This document shows, piece by piece, positions 12,950 to 22,420 of a stretch of 64,000 bases of DNA (positions within the stretch are counted from its first letter, which is position 1; each line of letters starts with the position of its first letter). The stretch spans positions 4,961,592 through 5,025,591 of the forward strand of contig CAMZMU010000049.1 in assembly GCA_947311845.1 (NCBI GenBank), in the 5' to 3' direction. The translations under genes were made by a program, and so were the position numbers. This DNA is from Poa pratensis (taxonomy: Eukaryota > Streptophyta > Magnoliopsida > Poales > Poaceae). Under the pieces are notes generated by a model. It saw only the letters and a list, made by a program, of their open reading frames with translations, did no database searches and was not told the DNA's origin.

Positions 12950-13688
12950 ATCCTGACTGTAACAGACCTTAGTTAGCATGGACGTTAGTTAGGAAAGAAA
13001 AACATTTTGTTAAGAATATATTAATACCAAAAATTTATCCTTATCTAGGGAAGTCCAAAAAAATGACTTCCACTCTTCTCATCTTTTAAAAAAATCATTT
13101 CTGAGTCTTACCCTTCTATTTTAAAAATTTACCAAGGATTTCTCTACTCCCTCTTACCTGTTCAAAATACTTGACGATGAACCCAATGGAGACCTAATTA
13201 GCCAGCACCTACAAGAAGAAGCATCCATCTTGAATATTCAACATTCAACATCAGGGTGATCGATCTACAAATGCCAAGATCATCAACATCAACAAATCAA
13301 GAGATCTCCGAAGACCTCCGCTCAACATCAACAATCCTACTCAAGTGCAAATTCGACCCTCTCACTTCTTCCAGCAGAAGCCTAAGGAGACAAAGTGAAG
13401 ACTTCACCGACCCTGTATAACCAAGGTCCCTAGGAAAAACATATGATAGGAACTTTAGTTATACTACCCAACTGCAACGAGTATTAGGCGTCCATCGGTA
13501 CTAAATGTACCTTGTGTGTTTATTGTCTGTTTGTGATGTTCCCCTACAGTGAGTCAACGGATTTGACCCATCCCTGCCTAACAGCATGGCCAGGCGTCGG
13601 TTCACAGTAGAGTACAGTAGGACTTGTCCCCGCTACATGAGAGACGCTCACCGGGTTCTTCCATAGAAAGGAGCCGACACAACCTAGC
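12950..13688 (+). other. Untranslated leader of the LARD internal domain
   Basis: About 740 bp without a convincing ORF between the primer site and the internal TATA box. Packaging or dimerisation signals would be expected here, but none can be read directly. Confidence 0.6.
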
Positions 13689-13698
13689 TTATATAAGG
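13689..13698 (+). promoter_or_regulatory. Internal TATA box for the sense ORF
   Basis: TTATATAAGG lies 113-122 bp upstream of the ATG at 13811 in an otherwise GC-balanced stretch, followed by a C-rich leader. This would place transcription start near 13722, independent of the LTR promoter. Confidence 0.6.
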
Positions 13699-13810
13699 CC
13701 CCGTTCCATCTTCCGTCTATACCCACCCTCACTCCCCGTCCTTAGCAACCCAACTCTCCTGAGGCAGGAATCCTGCGTTCCTATCCTTTCTCCCGAGCCA
13801 AAACAACCCA

Positions 13811-14575
13811 ATGGCAAACCCCAGGGTCATTCTGGAAACCACTGCCGAGGAGCATGGCGGATTTCCACTGATGCTTTGGAAGGCCGTCTGCCATATTCTT
13901 GGTCGGCCTGCCCGTCCCCGATATGTGGTGTTAGAGAACTCCCTCTCGCCTGCCGGGAGTGAATTCCAAGTCGACGTGCACATCAACTCGTGTCCGTTGG
14001 GCACAAGTCAGGCCTACTTGATCCATGGTAGGAGCATGCCTACTCTAGATCAAGCCCTCCAGGTAGCAGCCTGGGAAGGCCTTGTCCGTCTCCGGTATGC
14101 AGAACCGGCGATGGCGCAGAGTCGAGCTTTCCACCTTCTTCCCGTCACTCCTCCGCTTGGAGAGGAGCCTGCTCAAATTCCCATCGGAAGGGAAGTCGAC
14201 CCTGCCGTAATCACCCTGGTTACTTATGGAGCCTCAATGACAAGATTTTTCCACTCCCTGATGGCGGAACTCATAATCACAAGGCGCCACCTTGGTCGAG
14301 CCCACCTGGAACTGAGCCGAGCAAGGAACCCACCCACTTTCAATCCTGTGCAAGCTCAGGAAACAGGACAACCATTCCCAGATGATTTGCTGGACCACAG
14401 CCTTGATGCATCTGTAGCGCAAATTCTAGCCCGAGCTCAGCAGCAACCCCAAGAGCAAGGTGTAATCCTCGAAGGCGTACCTGTAGTTCCCCACCCCGAG
14501 GACGACAGAGATGTGGACACCACTCTTTTTCTCGGCCACGCTCCACCGACAACCAGAGGCCGTCAAGCGGAGTAG
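13811..14575 (+). CDS. 254-aa accessory protein of the LARD-like element
   Basis: An intact ORF from the ATG in CCCAATGGCAAACC to TAG. I do not recognise a named family; it is not gag, protease or integrase. Residues 36-96 have the spacing of a double-stranded-RNA-binding fold: P-x-Y near 36-38, alternating hydrophobics in FQVDVHI (52-58), a Gly-bearing turn, then a helix with QALQVAAWEGLVRL (81-94). This is pattern resemblance only. Residues about 155-185 are predicted helical, and the last 60 are Q-, D- and P-rich. A TATA box upstream and AATAAA at 14694-14699 frame it as a compact Pol II gene. An open frame in a young element does not by itself show function. Confidence 0.75.
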   Translation: MANPRVILETTAEEHGGFPLMLWKAVCHILGRPARPRYVVLENSLSPAGSEFQVDVHINSCPLGTSQAYLIHGRSMPTLDQALQVAAWEGLVRLRYAEPAMAQSRAFHLLPVTPPLGEEPAQIPIGREVDPAVITLVTYGASMTRFFHSLMAELIITRRHLGRAHLELSRARNPPTFNPVQAQETGQPFPDDLLDHSLDASVAQILARAQQQPQEQGVILEGVPVVPHPEDDRDVDTTLFLGHAPPTTRGRQAE

Positions 14576-14693
14576 AACCCATGCTTAGTTAGATCTGTGC
14601 TTGTAGGTTAGTAGGAGAGAAGCGGCAAAGTTGTTTGCTTGTTTGTTGTTGGTGTTGTGTAAGTTGCTAAAGCTGTTTGGTTGATCAGCCCGA

Positions 14694-14699
14694 AATAAA
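14694..14699 (+). terminator. Polyadenylation signal after the sense ORF
   Basis: AATAAA lies about 120 bp after the stop codon and is followed by U-rich sequence, so the sense transcript could end well before the 3' LTR. Confidence 0.5.
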
Positions 14700-15389
14700 A
14701 CTTGGTGTTCTTATTATTAACCACTTGGTTGACACCTGATGGAATGTCATGCTCTTCCTTCAGTTAAAGGTTTTAAAGAAACGACAGATCACTTAAAAAC
14801 AGGAACAATATATGTGACCCCAGACGCATATACCCACCTGTGAATTAATGCAAACTTTGAATGGGATTATTTTGTAGTATGCAAATTATTTTGTGTGTGG
14901 TCTCCTACATGCCTTCATCACAAGGTTCCTCACCCAATATGAACCTTGTGCGCTCTGCATGTTAAAGAAAGGGCCCGAGCCCTCCACGAGATGTAACCCT
15001 CGCAAGCCGTAGAATGCTTGCTGAGTGTCAATGCTCGCGGGAACACAGAAGGATTTCTTGTAGGGTGTTTTTAGTTGTTGTGTTCAACCTATATGGTTGA
15101 AATGTTATGCTACCACTGCAAATGGTTGGTACCATATAATGCAGTGCTATTTCCTAAAAATATATTTTCTCACTAAAGCAAGATTATTCTAGTACCTCTA
15201 CCTCCTATCTGTGCTGCAAGATCAGATCTATCACGACTGAGGAAAATTCAGAGATACGAGTCTCATTTAAGGAGGCAAAGTGGATACATCAATTAAGTTC
15301 AGTACAGAAGCGAACAGAGGATACAAATTCTACTCCTACGAAGAACACTGCCAGTACTCAGCACGGATGCAACGGCACCCCAGAGATTC
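14700..15389. other. LARD internal spacer between the convergent ORFs
   Basis: Non-coding, mixed composition. It separates the 3' ends of the sense and antisense ORFs, which face each other. Confidence 0.5.
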
Positions 15390-15833
15390 CTACTCCCTCT
15401 CGAGCTCCAGGACGCCACCGGAGGAGGAGCCTGGCTCACCCGAAGCCGAGTCGCGAGTCGCGCGACGGCGATAAACGACTCGAGCAGCCGGCTCACCTCC
15501 AGCGGGAAAATCTGCCACCTCATCCACCGACACTGCAACTGGTTCCTCCACCACAGCCTGCTCCACCGCCGCCGCGTGCTCCTCCACTGCAGCTGGCCCC
15601 TCCGCCGCAACTGGCTCCTCCGGCGCAGCTGGCACCACTGCCGCAGCCTCACCAACCGCGTCAGCCCACCAACTGCAGAAGCCAAGGGTCAAGACGACCA
15701 CCGCCGCAAGCAGCAGTGCGGTCACCACCGACGACGAGATCCCAAAGAGCACGACGATGATGACCTGCTCGATGAAACCCGCTCTCTCCAACATCTCGTA
15801 GTAGGCTTTGAAAAAGGCGTGAATAAAACTCAT
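15390..15833 (-). CDS. 147-aa antisense membrane-segment protein of the LARD-like element
   Basis: An intact minus-strand ORF starting MSFIHAFFKAYYEM. Residues about 22-54 form one long hydrophobic stretch (VIIVVLFG through VVVLTLGF), long enough for a membrane helix. The following 60 residues are rich in A, V and E, and the tail is basic then Ser/Gly-rich. No family is recognised. The start is supported by CTATAAAT 39-46 bp upstream on the same strand. Antisense accessory ORFs are known in Tat-lineage Gypsy elements (Grande, RIRE2); I see no sequence link to those. It might be a decayed or fortuitous ORF, but the TATA placement argues against chance. Confidence 0.6.
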   Translation of the reverse strand: MSFIHAFFKAYYEMLERAGFIEQVIIVVLFGISSSVVTALLLAAVVVLTLGFCSWWADAVGEAAAVVPAAPEEPVAAEGPAAVEEHAAAVEQAVVEEPVAVSVDEVADFPAGGEPAARVVYRRRATRDSASGEPGSSSGGVLELERE

Positions 15834-15871
15834 GGTGGAGATGAGGGGGAGAAAAGCCTCGGAGATTTCCG

Positions 15872-15879
15872 ATTTATAG
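15872..15879 (-). promoter_or_regulatory. TATA box for the antisense ORF
   Basis: CTATAAAT on the minus strand lies 39-46 bp before the ATG at 15833. A start about 30 bp downstream would give a leader of only about 15 nt, ending CTCATCTCCACC before the ATG. Confidence 0.55.
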
Positions 15880-16383
15880 CCGGAGCTCGGATGTCGCTCC
15901 TCGACACCGCTTTGCGAGGGAAAGAAGAGGAATCCCGAGCAGTACTCGCCTTAATGGCGCGAAACCATATAGGTGTCGTGTCCCAAAGCCGTGTCTGCCG
16001 CTGCATCGACGGACCGCACGCGCAGCAGTGCCGCAGGGGAGTGCTTTGCGCACTGAAAGCTGGGCGAGTGCGAAGCCAGGGAGAGCAAGGAGGAAGAAGA
16101 GAAGAAAGGGAAGGAGAGACTGACAGGTGGACCCTGGTCCCACATGCCAGTGAGTAAGCAGACAATCCCCGTGTCCTTCTATCTTTTATTCTAAACCGTA
16201 TCCCTCGTTTCCCCAGTATCCTTTGCAAAAGAAATCTCTCTGGATAACCCAACCCCACTGTGTCTTTAAGCCAATTATTGGTGGCACAGATATTTTGTAT
16301 AAAAGAAACCCTGCATCTTCCGAAATCTGTGCTCTCGTATTCCCCCGTACCCCCGGGCAAATCTCGAGGACGAGATTTATTTT

Positions 16384-16396
16384 AAGGGGGGAAGGA
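16384..16396 (+). other. Polypurine tract
   Basis: AAGGGGGGAAGGA lies 2 bp before the 3' LTR and primes plus-strand synthesis. It is preceded by CGAGGACGAGATTTATTTT, a common plant LTR-element context. Confidence 0.9.
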
Positions 16397-16398
16397 TC

Positions 16399-19300
16399 TG
16401 TAACATCCCAAATTTATAAACCAAGAAAAACTTAGTTTTACCAGACCCCAAAATTCAGAACCAACAAAAACTTTTTGAAATGTCTTGCTGACGATTGTGT
16501 TTTCCTTCCTATTGCTATGTTTGAACTGGTGTGACTTGTTGATTGAGTTGTTTGACTAGAAAATCCAAGACCCAACCAATATAAAAATATGCTAAACTTG
16601 GTGATCATGTCATGACAAGAACAAGATATTCCATATATCTCCTCCACTCTTTTTGGACCAACTTATCCTCAAATGATGCTTTGTTTAGCAACAACCAAAA
16701 TACCCAATCCTTGAAGGAATAAAAGTATTCTCCAAAATTATATGTTTCCAAAAATATGGAGATATATATACTACCTCCAACCTTGTTATTCCCCTTGTAT
16801 TGGTAGCCCTATTTTAAACTCATACTTTTTGGAAAACAATAAAGGTGGGAAGTGTGTTGCCCATATATTTTAGCAACCCTTTTGAAAAATATCAAATTAT
16901 GAAATTGAGTTTTTCCCACCTTACTCCTGTCAGGATGACACTGGATCACCACCCCACCACTTGTCGGAGTGATTAAAAACTTGGTTGAAAAATTTATAAA
17001 TGATTGTCTAGTGCTGGTTGTTATTTCCTGCCAACTTGATTGCTTGTGTGGTTAATTATTCAAATGTGCTTGAAAACTTTAGAGCACCCCTGACAACAAT
17101 TTGGGAGGGGACTTGTTTATTCACACACTCCCAATAAAAACACTAACTAAAAGAAAAAGGTCTCACTTAAATTTCCCACCCTATCTACATCCCTATTTTG
17201 CTATAACCATTATTTTATAAAATCCTGGAATGGATGCAATAATAACCATCTCATTATCATATTACCCTTTCCTCAAAATATCTAATTACAAAAATATTTT
17301 TCAATGTGTCAAATTCCAAGATCCCTTCTTTAATCTTTAAGGGTTATTAGGAATACGACACAAAAATATTTCAAAGAAATTATTTCTTTTCAAACAAAAC
17401 TTCAGTGGAGTGACATAAGGATCACCCCCACTTTGCTATTACATCTTTTCTCTCTCCAAGAATATTTCTTAAAATCCAAGATTAAAATTCTATATCTTTC
17501 TTTATTATTCTCAAAACCACAAAATGTGCTATGTTGCACATATCAAATAAATTCTACCACCATACCAAAAATCCATGTTTATACATATAAATCAAAGTAT
17601 GGAAATAAATCAGAGAAATTTGAATTTAAATTTGGTTCATGCTTTTCATCGAACACATGGTGGGCACTGCCCGTGTTCTTCCTCAAATCTTTGAAACCGA
17701 AATCAAATCGATCGATTGGATGTTTCCTTCGTCGATTCCTCACTGCCACACTCCCCTCTCACCTCACTGAGCCACCAGAGCAAGGGGAGAGCGAGCAATT
17801 TGGTCGAGGGACCCGTGGCCATGCCCGTGCGCACGCCACCGCACTGCCCATGCCAGCCGATGGTGGCGTGTCGAGGAGAGCAGCCGCACTGGCCCCTCTC
17901 TGCGTCTTCCGTCACCTCACCTCTCTCCACACCCGACAGAACGGAGAGGACCGCACCCTGACGCCCAGCCTCGCCGTACCCCCCCTGCAGCCGTGCGCCG
18001 CTCACCGTGCTCTGGCCGCGCGTGGACGCCGACGCCAAACTTCACCCCCACGGCACCCCAGCTCGTGTGACCCATCACCGACGCGCTCCTGTCACCCCTC
18101 AACATCGCGGACACGCCCACACCACCTCTGGAGCCCTGCAGCGACGCCATCGATCCATCGCACTCCGCTGACCCGCCATGGACGCCGTGCGTCCCGAGCT
18201 CACCCCCGAGCCACACGCGACCCCTCTCTCCCTCTGAGTCCCAGCAGAGCAACCCCACTCCGTAACCGCCCAGTACCACCGCCAATGCCGTGCTCTCCCA
18301 CTCTCCAAACCCCTCCTACACCCTGTCCACGGCACGCCGGCGATCGGCAATAAAAAGCCACCCCGCACCCGTGCCTCCACACCCCGCCATTACTCTCCCC
18401 AGCACCCCCCACTCACTCTCCACCCCTCATTACACCGCTAGGAGGGCGGTGACGCTCTCTCGAAGCCCCAGCCGCCCCCGAGCTTCCTCGAGTTTCCGCC
18501 GGAGCCGAGGTTGAGGTCGAACACGGCCAGGCCGTGACTCGCTTCCCCTCTCTCCTCTCTGGCCTGCATCTTGCTCTCCATTACCACCGCACCCTCATGC
18601 ACCCTTTCTTCCTCTGTTTCATGCACAGACGCATCGCTGAGAACCCGCCGGAGTTGGCGCACGGCCGAGGCAACGGAGGAGGTCGCCGCCGACGCCAGGA
18701 GCTTCCCCATCAAGCTCCATTCACCTCCCGAGCTTCCCCACGACCTCCGCCGTCGAACGCCACCCTCTCCACCGTCCCCAGGCTCCCAGGTACCCCCACT
18801 GGCCACCCTCGCCGTCGCCGGAGCCACGGCTCCGTCGTACTCCGGTGGTCGAGGAAGAATAGATCCTGCGTCGTTGGATTTAGATCCAACGGTAGCTTAC
18901 CGTTTGGTTAAGTAAGAGACTGACGAGCGGGCCCCGCTCGTCAGACTTTTAAACATTATCCGTAGCGCGCAAATTAAACCTGAGTCACTGACGTGTAGGA
19001 CCCACCTGTCATGTTCTTCAACATTATCCAGAGGAGATTGATTTTCAAATCTATTTCTCTCTGGAAATTCCAGTACTGGACCTAGTTTAGAAATTCAATA
19101 TCTCGAGTTTTATACATCCAAATAAATCAATTAAATATGTTCTGGAAAGCTTATGAAATTCTTCAACTCACCAAAGTGGTCTCATCTCATTTAGATAACT
19201 AATAAAAGTGTATTAATAAAAAGGCCACAGAAGGTTTATTACACCAAATTAATTGTTTCTGGAGCTCTGTTAGTCCAAATAACTTGAAACCAATTTTGTT

Positions 19301-21780
19301 AGCTTGGTACTGTCATCCTTTAGCTCTCCTAATTTTGGTGGAATTAATTAGTCTTTACTAATTAATTAGCATCAGATTAGTTAGAAGAAGGCCTTACTGG
19401 ACTAAAACAATTATAGAAGCTTAAGGGTAGATCCAATTGAGCTGAAACCAATTTTGTTAGATCACATTTAGCCAAGGTTAGCTATCCCTAAAAGGGTTTA
19501 ATTTTGAAAGCAACATAAATTAATTAGTGGCTAAAACTTGACTAATGAGTTTCTGGATTAAAACAATTGTGTAGGGAGTTTGATCACTCCAAAAGACCAC
19601 AATCCAATTGAGATGTCTTCTACACATCAGTAGCTATCCATAGAATGTTAGTATGAATTTTTGTGACCAACATAGATAAATGGTGAATTGTTTGGTATAC
19701 AACTAGTTGCTGCCTTAGTTTGAAAATAATTAGATAAAGATTAATTCAATTAAATTGAAACCACATTGTGTTGCTTGATGTATGCAGTAGCTATTTATAG
19801 AATTTGTGATTGTAATGTGATGATGCTTGAGTTAGTATAGTGATTGTTGTTTTGCTTGTTTAACGTATAGACGATACCGTTGACGGATTTATCGAGGAAG
19901 GATGGGATTTTTTTATTATATTGATCAACAAGGAAAATCCAGGGACATTATGCTGAAACCAGGCAAGCTACTTCACTGAGCTTGCATCTATATACATCTA
20001 TTTTGATTTACATGTTTTACGTATAAGAAGCATAAGTGATTTACGTGGTGTTTGCCACTAAAGTCATGATTTTGCAAACCCTTTTACAAAATACAAGTAC
20101 ATTATTGAGACACCCGATATAGAGGTGTTAGTGGTGTGCAGTAAATTCTAAATGTATTTGTTTCTACTCAAAAACCTCTATGAAAATCCTTGGGTGAGAT
20201 TTCGATCTACCCAAGTTTTGGTTAAAAGTATTTGGCTATGGAAAGGGGAAATGATTGTGAAAACCTTCTCAAAAGATTGAGAAGAACTATTTTGCCACCC
20301 TAAGTAGAAGTATAAGGTAGTTATTAAAAACTATAGGATGGAAAAACAATGTTTATCCAAATCTCCTTTGAAATTACTCGGATGGAAGTGAAATGCCGAA
20401 AGGTCGGTACTAAGATGGAGGAGTAAAGAATGGTGTTGTTTTTGGAAAGGTGCACATTGTGTCCTGGTACTTACATCCCCAGCCGAAAATCTGTGCGACC
20501 ACATTTACCCACATATGGGCAAGGGCGTAGTCATATAATTTGCTAGTGTTAGTACTGGATGCCTCAATAACGAGGATAACCTCGTTCCATGAGGGGATGG
20601 TCTGAGGACCTACCCCCTGACCTGGGTCCTCTTAAGTGATGTCTACCGGAAGCCGGTATGAACGTATGGGAAAAAGAGGATTGAAGGGCTCCCTTGGGTC
20701 CGCCGGGCAGAACTACGAGTCCTCACACTTAGTTTCTGAGGATTTAAGTGTCGATGGAAAGTGTCGTAGAGGCAGGGTCCTATACTAGCATGAGCAAAGG
20801 ACAGGCTATGGCCGGGAACTCAACTTCGCATACCTCTGGTATGGCGGGACGTGGCTGACACGATGAGTGACCGGATGGATGTGGGAAAAGCGTGCTACCT
20901 CTGCAGAGGGTAAAAAACTATTCGAATAGCCGAGTCCTCGGATATGGACAGTTGGGAAGAACTGCTAAGACCATGTGCAAGATTTACAAAGTTTGAGACT
21001 TGAAAAGAAAATGGAGATGTTTTATGCAACTATACCGTCAGGGTGGTACGAGGTTGCTGGGAAATAAGTGACCATGAAGGGGCTAGGATCAGGAAAAGGG
21101 GAGTTTTGGGAGAAATGGACAAGACGGTGATTTTCGAGGAAAAAGTTTTAAAAGAGATTTCTTACCTTTTTAAATAAAAGGTATATTTCCGCGAAAAGAC
21201 CTTTAAAAGACTTCTTACCTTTTTCAACAAAGATAGTGAGAAAACTACTTTCCAAAAAGGTTGTTTCCAACCAGTATAGTGAGAAACTACTTTCCAAAAT
21301 GTTTTGTCTTCAACAAGGTTAAAAATCTACTCTTCCCTTTTCAATAAAGGCATATAGATGTTTTTGTTTAAAAATAAGGATTTTATGAAAGATTATCAAA
21401 ACTTAGTGCATGCTCAAGTTGGGGTGGTTTGCGAGTACAATCAAATGTACTCATATTGGTTTCGTCCCTGGCTATTGTCTTAGCCAGATTTTAAGAGGAG
21501 CAGTTCGAAGAAGAGGAGTTCACTGGCGTCTTTGCGAACTAGGGCGCTTCCCAGTCAGCTGCCTGTAGGGTTAAGGCGAATGACTTGGGCTCCACGTTGT
21601 TTGGTGATTTCCGCTGCAAGAACCTGTTGAAGCTTATGACTTCAATTACGTAAGTATATTTATTCGGTATTTAGGGATGTCCTGTGATACCAATTCGAGT
21701 TATGTGGAACAACAGACTGATCATGGGATTGTTGCAGGAAACATAACGAGTATCTCGGATAACTAATCCGGGTCCTCACA
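16399..21780 (+). repeat. 3' LTR of the LARD-like element
   Basis: Begins TGTAACATCCC and ends GGGTCCTCACA. Its length of 5382 against 5385 for the 5' copy agrees with the seven indels I can see. The palindrome at 18920-18944 is retained. Confidence 0.95.
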
Positions 21781-22220
21781 AAGACACTCCCTATATAGCC
21801 ACCGACATAACTCTATGCCTTATGCAGAAGTGAATCCGGCACGTTTCCAGCTCTGGACAACGCCTAGCTCCGGAACCTTCGCAAGACTAGCCCCGACCAA
21901 CTATGGTAACCGACTAGACTTGCCAAAAGGGTGGCATCAAAGGAGGCTCGATAGGATTACGTAGGTCAAGGCCCGCCCATGTGAGCGACAGTGGCAGTGC
22001 GTTCGATGTTCAGATTAGTGGCACCGTGGACTGACCCTATCGTTGTTTGGAGGGGTGTTTCATTTAATCAAGTTCCATCATTCACCAGTCCAAACCAAGA
22101 GGATTAGTCCAACACAACAATCACAATATCATAATATATCATCACACGACAAAATACTAGCAACACAATATTTCAAGCAATAGCAGTATCCATGTCCAAG
22201 CTTAGCAAAATAAAAAGAAC

Positions 22221-22420
22221 GTCAACCGGATGACTGTGGCAGCGGTCTTCCGCTGGCAAGCGCCTTCTCGTTTGACAAGGAAAAAGAAACGTCGACCGGA
22301 AGACTGTGGCAGCGGTCTTCCGCTGGCAAGCGCCTTCACAGATCGACTACAAAAGATAACACAATGGGTCAATCGGACGACTGTGGCGGTTCCTCCAGCC
22401 AGCGTCCTCGCAGATTAATT
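22221..22420. repeat. Tandem repeat, period about 70-77 bp, 2.5 copies
   Basis: GTCAACCGG, GTCGACCGG and GTCAATCGG at 22221, 22291 and 22368 each open a unit containing GACTGTGGC and an AGCG-C-TTC motif. It lies within the outer solo LTR. Confidence 0.8.

Larger units (their letters stand above)
7548..21780 (+). mobile_element. Complete non-autonomous LTR retrotransposon (LARD-like), 14.2 kb
   Basis: Two near-identical LTRs (5385 and 5382 bp) flank a 3466-bp internal domain, and the 5-bp duplication AAGAC lies at 7543-7547 and 21781-21785. There is a methionine-tRNA-type primer site and a polypurine tract but no gag, protease, RT, RNase H or integrase. This matches large retrotransposon derivatives (LARDs; Sukkula of barley is described with LTRs of about 4.5 kb and an internal region of about 3.5 kb). 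Mobilisation would need proteins from an autonomous relative. By eye the LTRs differ by about 12 substitutions and 7 short indels, so insertion is recent. The internal region holds a sense and an antisense ORF, listed separately. Confidence 0.93.

Noticed and set aside
17433..18353. 306-codon ORF in the 3' LTR
   Set aside because: The 5' LTR copy is broken by a single C-run difference, the sequence is low-complexity Pro/Arg/Ser, and ORFs in LTR GC-rich blocks are usually fortuitous.
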